Part shown: positions 35,488-43,683 of the stretch, in pieces | Layout: each line of letters starts with the position of its first letter | Numbering within the stretch: position 1 is the first letter of the stretch | Assembly: GCF_025947185.1 (NCBI RefSeq) | Contig: NZ_CP110001.1 | Location: 1,054,001-1,118,000 of the forward strand | Origin: Flavobacterium sp. N2038 | Lineage (GTDB): Bacteria; Bacteroidota; Bacteroidia; Flavobacteriales; Flavobacteriaceae | DNA: 64,000 bases | Direction of reading: 5' to 3' | Program-made: the position numbers and the translations under genes | The notes under the pieces: model-generated | What the model was told of the DNA's origin: nothing | Database searches by the model: none | The model's input: only the letters and a program-made list of their open reading frames with translations

Positions 35488-35721
35488 TTAATGATGGCTC
35501 CTCCTTAACTCAATTATTCTCTTGTTTCTTAAATTTGAAATTGACCCGATGCAGAGTAGGATTGCAGATACAACTCTAATGCAGACATATAGAAGGTTTT
35601 TCGTTGATTCATTGTTAAAAAGAGTTTCAATTAAGGAATTGATACATAAGATTAAAATTATTATAGTAGTAAAGGCAAATACACTCCTAAAATCAAGTTT
35701 GAATAATCTGTCGTTTTTCAT
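35488..35721 (-). CDS. 77-aa two-helix membrane protein, first gene of the operon
   Basis: 77 aa. Two hydrophobic segments lie at about 14-33 and 42-60, with a basic tail, RNKRIIELRRSHH. It is the first gene after the operon promoter and 43 bases ahead of the peptide gene. It is similar in size and topology to the 68-aa protein on the other side of the peptide, without obvious sequence identity. Candidate immunity protein; function not recognised. Confidence 0.6.
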   Translation of the reverse strand: MKNDRLFKLDFRSVFAFTTIIILILCINSLIETLFNNESTKNLLYVCIRVVSAILLCIGSISNLRNKRIIELRRSHH

Positions 35722-35743
35722 TGATATAAAAATTTAATGATTA

Positions 35744-35760
35744 ATACTTTTCAAAAGTAT
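35744..35760. promoter_or_regulatory. Palindrome over the bacteriocin operon -7 box
   Basis: ATACTTTT-C-AAAAGTAT is a perfect 8+8 palindrome. Its minus strand contains TACTTTTG (35759-35752), the -7 box for the gene starting at 35721. It looks like an operator, most simply for the XRE regulator encoded divergently. Confidence 0.6.
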
Positions 35761-35819
35761 AGAAGGTTTAAAAAATGTCTTAGTCGAAAATCGGTTATTT
35801 AAAGTCTAAATCCGAATAA

Positions 35820-35848
35820 TTGTAAAACAATTCTTATATTTATATTTG
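35820..35848 (+). promoter_or_regulatory. Promoter of the XRE regulator
   Basis: TTG (35820-35822), an 18-base spacer and TATATTTG (35841-35848). An inverted repeat, TAAAACAA (35822-35829) and TTGTTTTA (35846-35853), brackets it and could be an autoregulatory site. Confidence 0.65.
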
Positions 35849-35864
35849 TTTTAAAATGTTAATT

Positions 35865-36218
35865 ATGAATAAGATTGTAGGTAATAACTTAAAAATATTG
35901 CGAAAATCTAAAAACATGTCGCAGGAAGAGGTTGCAGATCGTTTAAATATTTCGCAGTCTGCTTATGCAAGAATGGAGCGTGGTGAAAGCAGTTCATGGG
36001 CAAGCCATTTTAATAAAATTTGCCAGGTATTTGAAATAACTCCTGAAGAATTAGTTAAAAAAGAATTAGGAGATGCTGTGTTTGAAAGTTTAATGAATAC
36101 AGAACTTCAAACTGAAATTGCAATGTTAAGCGTATACCGGAAAATAATAAGACAATATGAATTACAAATTGAAGATCTAAAAATAATTATTAGAAATCTT
36201 AATAAGAGGAAAAACTAA
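35865..36218 (+). CDS. XRE-family helix-turn-helix regulator
   Basis: 117 aa. The HTH_3 domain (about 5-65) has NNLKILRKSKNMSQEEVADR, LNISQSAYARMERGESSS and FEITPEELV. A C-terminal helix of about 45 residues (AMLSVYRKIIRQYELQIEDL) probably dimerises. It is divergent from the bacteriocin-type operon and is the likely regulator. An ATG at 35856 gives 120 aa, but lies where transcription should begin, so 35865 is preferred. Confidence 0.9.
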   Translation: MNKIVGNNLKILRKSKNMSQEEVADRLNISQSAYARMERGESSSWASHFNKICQVFEITPEELVKKELGDAVFESLMNTELQTEIAMLSVYRKIIRQYELQIEDLKIIIRNLNKRKN

Positions 36219-36248
36219 AAAAGCTTCGCCAGAAGCGAAGCTTTTTTT
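36219..36248. terminator. Terminator after the XRE gene
   Basis: AAGCTTCGC-CAGAA-GCGAAGCTT is a perfect 9-bp stem with an A run before and a T7 run after. It can serve both the XRE gene and the convergent aspartate kinase. Confidence 0.85.
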
Positions 36249-36288
36249 AATATAGTCGAATTGAATAATTACCTTTTATAAAGCAATA

Positions 36289-37548
36289 TTAATTTAAATC
36301 TTTAGTCACAATCTGCATAGTTTCACGGCTCACTTGTTTTAGTAAAACTTCTTTGTTGGTTTCAACAGTTTGTGCAGCTTCTTCGGTAAAGTGACGAATA
36401 GTATATAAAGTTACATTTTCGCTGAACTCTACTTTGAATTTTTTCGAAAGAATAGCATTCAGTTCAGGGAAATTTCCAAATTTATCTTCCACACAAACAG
36501 AGAAACTAATAGCAGAATTCTGAATTAAGTTTACTTTGATTTTGAATTCATGAAACAAACCAAAAATTTCACTGATGTTTTCTTCCATAATAAAAGAGAA
36601 ATCAATTGAAGAAAGCGAAATTAAAAGTTGCTCTCTTTTTACAATGAAACATGGATATTGAGGCTCCAAATCAACTCCTTTAGAAACACATGTTCCTTTT
36701 AATAATGGGTTGATAAATGATTTTACGTACAACGGAATTTCTTTTTTCTGTAGCGGCTGCAATGTTTTTGGGTGAATTACAGTTGCTCCGTAAAAAGCCA
36801 GTTCGATCGCTTCACGATAAGAAATCTGATTCAGTAAACTTGCATTTTCAAAATAACGCGGATCGGCATTCATAACTCCGGGTACGTCTTTCCAGATTGT
36901 TACACTTTCGGCATTTAAGCAATATGCAAAAATTCCGGCAGTATAATCAGAACCTTCACGACCAAGAGTTGTAGTGAAGTTATTTTCATCGGCACCAAGG
37001 AAACCCTGCGTAATGTTTAGCATCTTGCGTGGTACATTTTTACTGATGTTTTGTTGAGTAGTTTCCCAATCTACTTCGGCATCTCTATAGGTTGTGTCTG
37101 TTTTGATAAAATTACGAACGTCAAGCCATTTGGTCTGAATTCCTCTAAAATTCATATAATGACTTAAGATCGTTGTAGAGATTAATTCTCCAAAACTTAC
37201 TACCTGATCGTAAACAAAGTTATAGTTTGGCGATTTATTGTGTGCCAGGAAATATTCTAATTCAGAAAACTGAGCAGTTACAGCTGTAAAAACTTCATTT
37301 TTTTCATCCTCAAATAGATCTAATAATATTTGATTGTGATACTTTTTTATTTCCTGAACAGATGCGTTTAACTCTGTCGATTTTTCAAAATAATTCTTGA
37401 TTACAACTTCAAGAGCATTTGTGGTTTTTCCCATTGCCGAAACAACCAAAATCACATCTTCGTAACCTACTTTTTGCAAAACGTCATAAACGTTTTTAAT
37501 TCCATCTGCATCTTTTACAGACGCTCCTCCAAATTTAAATACTCTCAT
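36289..37548 (-). CDS. Aspartate kinase
   Basis: 419 aa. It phosphorylates aspartate at the entry to lysine, threonine and methionine synthesis. The N-terminal kinase domain has VFKFGGASVKDADGIKNV, VVSAMGKTTNALE, FGELISTTI and LGREGSDYTAGIFA. The C-terminal third (from about 300) carries the ACT-type regulatory region. It is monofunctional, with no homoserine dehydrogenase part. The start is MRVFKFGG at 37548; the frame continues upstream to 37665 only through repeat sequence. Confidence 0.93.
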   Translation of the reverse strand: MRVFKFGGASVKDADGIKNVYDVLQKVGYEDVILVVSAMGKTTNALEVVIKNYFEKSTELNASVQEIKKYHNQILLDLFEDEKNEVFTAVTAQFSELEYFLAHNKSPNYNFVYDQVVSFGELISTTILSHYMNFRGIQTKWLDVRNFIKTDTTYRDAEVDWETTQQNISKNVPRKMLNITQGFLGADENNFTTTLGREGSDYTAGIFAYCLNAESVTIWKDVPGVMNADPRYFENASLLNQISYREAIELAFYGATVIHPKTLQPLQKKEIPLYVKSFINPLLKGTCVSKGVDLEPQYPCFIVKREQLLISLSSIDFSFIMEENISEIFGLFHEFKIKVNLIQNSAISFSVCVEDKFGNFPELNAILSKKFKVEFSENVTLYTIRHFTEEAAQTVETNKEVLLKQVSRETMQIVTKDLN

Positions 37549-37596
37549 TTTTATATATGCTGTTTTTTTATAAAATTCCAATTTTTTAAAACTCAA

Positions 37597-37786
37597 ATTC
37601 CAATTGAATTGTAGAGACGCACTGCTGTGTGTCTTTTTTCTGCCACGAATTTCACGAATTGGCACGAATTAATTAGTGAAAATCAGTGGAATTGCTTCGC
37701 CTGTTCGCTATCGCTCGGGTCGTGGCGAACCGACACAGATTGTAAAATCTTTTTAATCCTTTTAATCTGTGGCAGAAAAATCTTTT
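37597..37786. repeat. Intergenic repeat cluster
   Basis: AATTCCAATTG-AATTGTAGAG leads into the hairpin AGACGCAC-TGCT-GTGTGTCT (37615-37634). Then comes TGCCACGAATTTCACGAATT, and later CTGTGGCAGAAAAA. The first part recurs at 57520-57565. No gene is seen here. Confidence 0.55.
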
Positions 37787-38272
37787 TTATTTTTCTAAGA
37801 ACGAATTAATCCCTGCTTCATCCATTTGAACCACTCTCCATTCTTCGAGAATTTTTGCGCCTGAGTTCTCGTAGAATTTAACTGCCGGAGTATTCCAATC
37901 CAGAACATTCCAGTCTATTCTTCGAACGTTGTCTCTTTTGCCTTGTTTCATGATTTCAGCATAAAGCGCCGATCCTAAACCGGTACCTCGCATTTTTTCT
38001 TTTACAATTAAATCTTCAAGGTGTATTGTCTTTCCTTTCCAGGTCGAATACCGATAATAATATAAGGCTATTCCAACTATTTCTTTTTGGTTTTCATCAT
38101 TTTCAATTTCTGCTACAAAAACATTAAACAATGGTTTTTCGCCAAAACCATCACGTATTAAATCCTCTTCTGTAATTACTACAGCCTCGGGTTCTTTTTC
38201 GAATATTGCCAGCTCTTGTATTAATCCTAAAACCGATTTCATGTCTTGAGGATTTCCTTTTCTAATATTCAT
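37787..38272 (-). CDS. GNAT-family N-acetyltransferase
   Basis: 161 aa. The acetyl-CoA site RGTGLGSALYAEIMKQG lies after IHLEDLIVKEKMRG, and WNTPAVKFYENSGA follows, the pattern of spermidine/diamine acetyltransferase-like (SSAT) members. ELAIFEKEPEAVVITEEDL near the N-terminus also fits that subgroup. The substrate is not certain. It has its own promoter and a hairpin in the leader. Confidence 0.88.
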   Translation of the reverse strand: MNIRKGNPQDMKSVLGLIQELAIFEKEPEAVVITEEDLIRDGFGEKPLFNVFVAEIENDENQKEIVGIALYYYRYSTWKGKTIHLEDLIVKEKMRGTGLGSALYAEIMKQGKRDNVRRIDWNVLDWNTPAVKFYENSGAKILEEWRVVQMDEAGINSFLEK

Positions 38273-38302
38273 ATATTCGTATTATTAGATGTTTATTAGC
38301 TA

Positions 38303-38372
38303 AAAAAGCATTGTTTTGAAAGGTGCTTTTTGCTGATTATTAGCAAATATACAATAGTAGCAAACTAACAAA
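38303..38372 (-). promoter_or_regulatory. Promoter and leader hairpin of the acetyltransferase gene
   Basis: On the minus strand, TTTG (38372-38369), a 17-base spacer, and TATATTTG (38351-38344). Between it and the start lies AAAAAGCA/TGCTTTTT (38331-38303) followed by a short T run, a possible attenuator. Confidence 0.5.
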
Positions 38373-38443
38373 ATAATTTTTAAATCATTCTCACAAAAAA
38401 AACGATATTTGTGACTTAAAATTAAATCTACAACGATATAGCA

Positions 38444-39448
38444 ATGGAAGAACGCAATAAAACACTGGGAGAGTTTATTATTGAGAACCAAAAAGCATTT
38501 CAGTATTCGTCGGGGGAGCTTTCCCGAATCATTAACTCTATACGTTTGGCGGCAAAAGTCGTAAACTATAAAGTAAACAAAGCCGGACTAGTGGACATTA
38601 TTGGTGCCGCAGGCGAACAGAATGTTCAGGGAGAAGACCAGCAAAAATTAGATGTCTATGCAAACGAAGTATTTATCCAGACGTTAATAAACCGTGAGAT
38701 TGTCTGTGGTATTGCTTCTGAAGAAAACGACGATTTTATTACTGTTCAGGGGAGCGACAACAGTCATAATAATAAGTACGTGATCTTAATGGATCCGCTT
38801 GACGGATCTTCAAACATTGATGTGAATGTTTCTGTGGGAACTATTTTTTCTGTTTTCAGAAGAATTACACCAATAGGAACTCCGGTAACAAGCGAGGATT
38901 TTTTACAACCGGGAATCAATCAGGTGGCAGCAGGCTATGTAATTTATGGAACTTCGACTATGTTGGTTTATACTACAGGACATGGTGTAAATGGTTTTAC
39001 ACTGAATCCTGCAATTGGTACATTTTACCTTTCACACCCGAATATGAAATTTCCGGAAAAGGGAAATATTTATTCGGTTAACGAGGGCAATTATGTTCAT
39101 TTTCCGCAAGGAGTAAAAAATTACATCAAGTATTGTCAGCGTGAAGAAGAGGACAGACCTTATACTTCAAGATATATTGGAAGTTTAGTTGCCGATTTTC
39201 ATAGAAATATGATCAAAGGAGGAATTTACATTTATCCTACAAGTTCAAAAGCGCCAAAAGGAAAATTACGTTTATTATATGAATGTAATCCAATGGCTTT
39301 TATTGCAGAACAAGCTGGAGGAAAAGCTACAGATGGTTTTGGAAGAATTATGGAAATCCAGCCAACTGAACTTCATCAGAGAGTTCCGTTTTTCTGCGGA
39401 AGTCACAGTATGGTAGAAAAAGCAGAAGAGTTTATGGCTGCTGAATAA
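38444..39448 (+). CDS. fbp: Fructose-1,6-bisphosphatase, class I
   Basis: 334 aa, cytoplasmic gluconeogenic phosphatase. The metal-binding segment is [20 protein letters not shown] (D117, D120), with acidic ligands E93/E94 in ASEEND. Substrate contacts are seen in [16 protein letters not shown], and a C-terminal [19 protein letters not shown] completes the inositol-phosphatase-like site. Length is normal. The gene is divergent from the acetyltransferase gene. Confidence 0.96.
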   Translation: MEERNKTLGEFIIENQKAFQYSSGELSRIINSIRLAAKVVNYKVNKAGLVDIIGAAGEQNVQGEDQQKLDVYANEVFIQTLINREIVCGIASEENDDFITVQGSDNSHNNKYVILMDPLDGSSNIDVNVSVGTIFSVFRRITPIGTPVTSEDFLQPGINQVAAGYVIYGTSTMLVYTTGHGVNGFTLNPAIGTFYLSHPNMKFPEKGNIYSVNEGNYVHFPQGVKNYIKYCQREEEDRPYTSRYIGSLVADFHRNMIKGGIYIYPTSSKAPKGKLRLLYECNPMAFIAEQAGGKATDGFGRIMEIQPTELHQRVPFFCGSHSMVEKAEEFMAAE

Positions 39449-39479
39449 GTATTCAGTGTTCAGTTAGATATAAATAGCA

Positions 39480-39512
39480 AAACCCGACAGATTTCTAAAA
39501 TCTGTCGGGTTT
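39480..39512. terminator. Terminator of fbp, CCCGACAG family
   Basis: AAACCCGACAGAT and ATCTGTCGGGTTT pair perfectly around TTCTAAA, 31 bases after the stop. It is related to 2628-2660 and 63946-63990. Confidence 0.75.
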
Positions 39513-39573
39513 ATAATTAAGTTTAGTTTCAATTTCAGAATCTGTATAAAACAGAGCTCTAAAAAACTGAAAA

Positions 39574-40005
39574 TTATTTATTCATATTTTCCATTTCGAA
39601 AAGGAAAGTATCTAAATCTACTTTTTTGTCAATTAGAGACAATGCTTTTCTGATGATATGATTTACGTTTCCAGGCGTAAAACCTAATGCTAATCCCATA
39701 CGGGTTAACATTACTTCCTGCTGATCTCCTAAATGGTGATCTATGTGAACCATTCTGGCCAAATCGTATAAACGCTCCAGACGTTGCGCATATAGATATG
39801 GTGGATTGATATCATGACTCCATGGATCTTTAAGGATTTCTTTGTATTCTTGTTCCGAAATTTCTAATCTTGAAGCTAGTTTGTCCAAAAACGCTTTTTC
39901 TTCGTCATTAATTTTTCCGTCAGCATAAGCTACACGCACAATAGCAGAGAAATGTCCTCTGTTTCTTTGTTTGAACTCGTTGTCAAATAATTCTGAAAAT
40001 GGCAT
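39574..40005 (-). CDS. TerB-like helical protein
   Basis: 143 aa, all-helical. AIVRVAYADGKINDEEKAFL and LARMVHIDHHLGDQQEVMLT are the paired metal-binding-type repeats of the TerB/tellurite-resistance fold. Other ter genes are absent, so it is unlikely to be a tellurite operon. Function unknown. Confidence 0.8.
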   Translation of the reverse strand: MPFSELFDNEFKQRNRGHFSAIVRVAYADGKINDEEKAFLDKLASRLEISEQEYKEILKDPWSHDINPPYLYAQRLERLYDLARMVHIDHHLGDQQEVMLTRMGLALGFTPGNVNHIIRKALSLIDKKVDLDTFLFEMENMNK

Positions 40006-40175
40006 AATTAATAAGGTTTTTATTAAACAAAGATAAAAGTTATTTTAATTTAATGTTTTTAAATTTCTCATAAAATTTAACTTATTTTTCTGCGTTGTTT
40101 TAAATAGAGACTTTACGAAATTTTCAAAATAAATCGTAAGTTTACATCCCCTAATCATTTAATATTATTGCCCCT

Positions 40176-40769
40176 ATGTCAGAATTTTGGATTTATTTTC
40201 AAATAGGATTAAAACATGTTTTAGATATAAACGCCTACGATCATGTTCTTTTTTTAATTGCCCTAACAGTTCCTTACACATTTAAAGACTGGAAGCGTAT
40301 TTTGCTTTTGGTTTCTGTTTTTACAATTGGTCATACCGTTGCATTGATACTTTCTGTTTTTGGAATTATAGCAGTAAAAGTTAATCTTGTTGAATTTTTA
40401 ATTCCGATAACGATTTTGATTACAGCTTTATATCACTTATTTACTGCTGGTAAAGCAACAAAAAACGATGGTGTAAATCTGATCTTTTTCGTAACATTGT
40501 TTTTTGGAATCATACACGGACTTGGATTCTCAAACTATTTTAAAACTATTTTAGGAGGATCTGCAAGTTCAAAATTAATACCTTTAGGCGAATTTGCTTT
40601 AGGAATCGAAGCTGCACAGCTTGTTGTTGTTTTCGTTGTTTTGGTATTATCATATATAGTTCAGACTGTATTTCGTTTTTCAAAGCGCGACTGGGTACTT
40701 GTAATGTCTGCTTTTATTGTTGGAGTTGTAATTCCGATGATTATTGAAAGCCCAATATGGAACAGATAA
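40176..40769 (+). CDS. HupE/UreJ-family membrane protein
   Basis: 197 aa, with about six membrane helices. GLKHVLDINAYDHVLFLIAL near the N-terminus, GHTVALILS, and HGLGFSNYF in the middle are the His/Asp-containing helices of the HupE/UreJ_2 family. Members are proposed nickel/cobalt permeases, but many, as here, have no metalloenzyme neighbours. It precedes the dCMP deaminase gene by 5 bases. Confidence 0.82.
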   Translation: MSEFWIYFQIGLKHVLDINAYDHVLFLIALTVPYTFKDWKRILLLVSVFTIGHTVALILSVFGIIAVKVNLVEFLIPITILITALYHLFTAGKATKNDGVNLIFFVTLFFGIIHGLGFSNYFKTILGGSASSKLIPLGEFALGIEAAQLVVVFVVLVLSYIVQTVFRFSKRDWVLVMSAFIVGVVIPMIIESPIWNR

Positions 40770-40774
40770 AATAA

Positions 40775-41206
40775 ATGGAAGTAAAAAAATTAAATAAGTA
40801 CGATAAAGCCTATTTGAGAATTGCCAAAGAGTGGAGTCTTTTATCGTATTGCAAACGTAAACAAGTTGGAGCTATTATAGTTAAAGACAGAATGATTATT
40901 TCTGATGGCTATAACGGAACGCCAACTGGTTTTGAAAATTGCTGTGAAGATGAAGAAGGATTAACACGCTGGGATGTATTGCACGCTGAGGCAAATGCAA
41001 TTTTAAAAGTAGCAAGATCAACACAATCCTGTGAAGGAGCCACTTTATATATTACACTTTCTCCATGCAAAGAATGCAGCAAATTAATACATCAGTCAGG
41101 AATAAAAAGAGTGGTGTATAAAGATGGATATCGAGATGATTCCGGAATTCAATTTTTAATAAAAGCAGGGATTGAAGTAGAACATATTCCTGTTCTGGAA
41201 GAGTAA
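40775..41206 (+). CDS. dCMP deaminase-type zinc enzyme
   Basis: 143 aa. The zinc site is H70-A-E72-A-N and C98-x-x-C101 (SPCKEC); E72 is the proton shuttle. The region RKQVGAIIVKDRMIISDGYNG and GFENCCEDEEG fits deoxycytidylate deaminase/ComEB rather than a guanine or tRNA deaminase. It supplies dUMP for thymidylate synthesis. The stop is immediately followed by the ATG of the S41 peptidase gene, so the three genes from 40176 form an operon. Confidence 0.9.
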   Translation: MEVKKLNKYDKAYLRIAKEWSLLSYCKRKQVGAIIVKDRMIISDGYNGTPTGFENCCEDEEGLTRWDVLHAEANAILKVARSTQSCEGATLYITLSPCKECSKLIHQSGIKRVVYKDGYRDDSGIQFLIKAGIEVEHIPVLEE

Positions 41207-42784
41207 ATGAAATTTAATTCAAAATATTTGCCAATCGTTATCGGAGCGACTCTTGCTCTTGGTATAGTTCTCGGAAGCGTGATGAATGCTCCCGCAGATG
41301 ATCAGTTTTTGGCTAAAAATTACTCTAAAACCAAACTTAATAAACTGATCGATTTTATTAACAACGAATATGTCGACAGTATCAATACAGATTCTATTGT
41401 AAACCTTACAGTAGATAATATCTTGTCAAAATTAGATCCGCACTCTGTTTATATTCCGCCAAGTGAGCAAGCTGAAGTAGCCGAAAGTATGAAAGGTGAT
41501 TTCGTGGGAATCGGGATCAATTTTTATATGTACAAAGATTCTGTAGCCATAATTAAACCGGTAGAAAATGGTCCGTCGGCAAGAGCAGGTTTAAAATCTG
41601 GTGACCGAATTTTATTTGCAGGAAAAACAAAATTATATGGGCGTAAACTTCCTTCAGATAGTTTGTTTTCCAAATTAAAAGGGTTGCAAGGTTCTGAAAT
41701 TGAGTTAACCGTCTTTAGGAAATCAGAACAAAAAAAGCTTAAGTTCAAGGTAAAAAGAGATGTTATTCCGATAAAAAGTGTCGATGCATCTTTAATGGTT
41801 GGAAGTAATACAGGTTATATCAAAATCAATCGTTTTGCCGAAACCACTTTTAATGAATTCAAAACCGGTCTAACAAACTTAAAACAAAAAGGGATTCAAT
41901 CTTTGGTTATTGATCTACGCGATAATGGCGGAGGTTATATGGAAGAAGCTATAGCTATCGCCGATGAATTTTTGAAAGACAAACAGTTAATTGTTTTTAC
42001 TAAAAATAAAAATGGCACTACAGAGAAAACCTATGCTACAAAAGCAGGAAGCTTTGAGACTGGAAAAGTATATGTTTTAATTAATGAAAATAGCGCTTCT
42101 GCGAGCGAAATTTTGGCAGGAGCTATTCAGGATAATGATCGCGGAACCATTGTTGGACGTCGTTCTTTTGGTAAAGGTTTAGTGCAAAGAGAAATGGATT
42201 TCAATGACGGGTCGGCAGTTAGGTTAACCGTAGCACGATATTATACACCAACCGGAAGATCTATTCAGAAACCGTATAAAAAAGGGAACGAAGATTATTT
42301 TAAAGAATCAGAATCACGTGTTAAATCTGGTGAGCTTTATGCAAAAGACAGTATAAAAGTGGCCGATTCTTTAAAATTTAAAACCCCAAAAGGTAAAATC
42401 GTTTATGGAGGCGGTGGAATTGTTCCGGATGTTTTTGTTCCGCTGGAAGCAGAGCACGGAAATGAAAACGTTGCCTATTTATTACAGACCGGAATTGTGG
42501 GGCATTTTGTTTTTGAAGAACTGGATAAAAACAGAGATGCTTTTTCCGGATTAAAATTTGCTGCCTTTTTAGAGAAAATGAAAACGACTGATGTTTACTT
42601 CAAGAAATTCAAAAACTACATTTTTATGACGGGTCTGGATTTAAAATTAGATAAAACAAGAGCATTGGTAGATCGTTATATCACAGCAGAATTTGCACGA
42701 CAATTGTACGGCGAAATGTATTACTACGATGTGGTTTTGAAAGAAGATGCGATGATTAAAAAGATTCTGAATCCGAAAAAATAA
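41207..42784 (+). CDS. S41-family C-terminal processing peptidase
   Basis: 525 aa. An N-terminal signal/anchor (about 7-27) is followed by a helical region with DPHSVYIPPSE, a PDZ domain (about 90-175; GPSARAGLKSGDRIL), and the S41 protease core with the catalytic serine in NENSASASEILAGAIQD and the lysine in RSFGKGLVQRE. It degrades or trims exported proteins in the periplasm. It has a longer C-terminal extension than E. coli Prc-type minimal enzymes; this is usual in Bacteroidota. Confidence 0.93.
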   Translation: MKFNSKYLPIVIGATLALGIVLGSVMNAPADDQFLAKNYSKTKLNKLIDFINNEYVDSINTDSIVNLTVDNILSKLDPHSVYIPPSEQAEVAESMKGDFVGIGINFYMYKDSVAIIKPVENGPSARAGLKSGDRILFAGKTKLYGRKLPSDSLFSKLKGLQGSEIELTVFRKSEQKKLKFKVKRDVIPIKSVDASLMVGSNTGYIKINRFAETTFNEFKTGLTNLKQKGIQSLVIDLRDNGGGYMEEAIAIADEFLKDKQLIVFTKNKNGTTEKTYATKAGSFETGKVYVLINENSASASEILAGAIQDNDRGTIVGRRSFGKGLVQREMDFNDGSAVRLTVARYYTPTGRSIQKPYKKGNEDYFKESESRVKSGELYAKDSIKVADSLKFKTPKGKIVYGGGGIVPDVFVPLEAEHGNENVAYLLQTGIVGHFVFEELDKNRDAFSGLKFAAFLEKMKTTDVYFKKFKNYIFMTGLDLKLDKTRALVDRYITAEFARQLYGEMYYYDVVLKEDAMIKKILNPKK

Positions 42785-42800
42785 CTTCAAATTTTTTGTC

Positions 42801-43166
42801 ATGAGAATAGAAACAGTTACAAATGCTGAAATAGAACTTTTAACCGCTATCAAAAATGCCGATGTTTTGACTTTAGAAAGAATACTGCATGATGATTTGC
42901 TTTTTAACTTACCAGATGGGAATACAATCACCAAAGAGTTTGATCTCAATTCTTATCGTTCTGGCAAAATGAAAATTGAAGCATTGGAAGCTACCGATCA
43001 GGTAATAAATATTATCGGTGATTCGGCTGTGGTTACCGTTGTTGTTTCGCTAAAAGGGACATATGATAATAATCGAATTGACGGTGTTTTAAAATATATA
43101 AGGGTTTGGAAACAATTTGATGAAGAGTTAAAAGTTATTGCCGGAAGTTGTATTGTTCTGACATAA
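42801..43166 (+). CDS. DUF4440/NTF2-like protein
   Basis: 121 aa. The small alpha+beta cone fold of the SnoaL/NTF2 type is indicated by EIELLTAIKNADVLTLERIL, DDLLFNLPDGNTITKEF and the strands GDSAVVTVVVSLKG and YIRVWKQFDEELKVIAGS. It is cytoplasmic. Function is not known for most such stand-alone proteins. It lies 16 bases after the protease gene and may be co-transcribed. Confidence 0.75.
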   Translation: MRIETVTNAEIELLTAIKNADVLTLERILHDDLLFNLPDGNTITKEFDLNSYRSGKMKIEALEATDQVINIIGDSAVVTVVVSLKGTYDNNRIDGVLKYIRVWKQFDEELKVIAGSCIVLT

Positions 43167-43253
43167 ATTTTGAATAAACTAATAATAGCTTAAAGCATAA
43201 ATTAATTGATTTAAGGCAGCTCTAAGCTTACTTTGCAGTTTAAATACATAAAC

Positions 43254-43568
43254 ATGAAAAATATTAAAAGAATAAGTTTTCTGGCCATTTTAATGACTTT
43301 TTTAATCTCTTGTGCAGGAATGAAAGATACGACTAAAGCAGTTTCTGGAAAAGTTGAATCCATTGAAGGCGGTAAAGATGGTTATACTGCAAAAATTAAT
43401 ACCGATACAAAAGAGGTTTACTTTGCAACAATCAGTATTGTAAATGTGGGTGGACCGCAAAACTATAAACAATTCAAAATAGGAGATGTTGTGTCAGTAA
43501 AGGGAGAATTCTGGAAAAGTGAAGACGAAAATCATATTAAGGTAACACAGATTATCTCGGTAAAATAA
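43254..43568 (+). CDS. Small lipoprotein
   Basis: 104 aa from the ATG at 43254. Lipobox TFLISCAG (Cys20). The mature part is a small beta-rich domain (SGKVESIEGGKDGYTAKINT, FKIGDVVSVKGEFWKSEDEN) resembling an OB-type barrel. The upstream in-frame ATG at 43233 overlaps a -7 box (TTACTTTG, 43228-43235). Function unknown. Confidence 0.7.
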   Translation: MKNIKRISFLAILMTFLISCAGMKDTTKAVSGKVESIEGGKDGYTAKINTDTKEVYFATISIVNVGGPQNYKQFKIGDVVSVKGEFWKSEDENHIKVTQIISVK

Positions 43569-43589
43569 GAATCAAAACAAACAAAAAAA

Positions 43590-43667
43590 TAAACCATATA
43601 AGTTATATAAGTTCATATTATACTTTACGTATAAAATTAAATGAACTTATATAACTTATATGGTTTA
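43590..43667. repeat. Inverted-repeat element, second full copy
   Basis: Arms 43590-43616 and 43641-43667 are exact 27-base reverse complements with core ACCATATAAGTTATATAAG. The centre has a shorter hairpin, TTATAC-TTTAC-GTATAA. It lies between convergent genes and may act as a two-way terminator. Related to 17538-17698. Confidence 0.8.
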
Positions 43668-43683
43668 ATAATTTTATATAATG

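Noticed and set aside
35495..35510. Perfect AAGGAGG on the minus strand ahead of the bacteriocin-like peptide gene, looking like a strong Shine-Dalgarno site.
   Set aside because: It encodes Arg-Arg codons at the end of the 77-aa gene, has no start codon 5-10 bases downstream, and Bacteroidota rarely rely on Shine-Dalgarno pairing.
39574..40005. TerB-like protein as part of a tellurite or phage-defence ter cluster.
   Set aside because: It stands alone among housekeeping genes with no other ter genes.
40176..40769. HupE/UreJ protein as evidence for a urease or hydrogenase locus.
   Set aside because: No nickel enzyme or maturation gene is nearby; the neighbours are dCMP deaminase and a protease.
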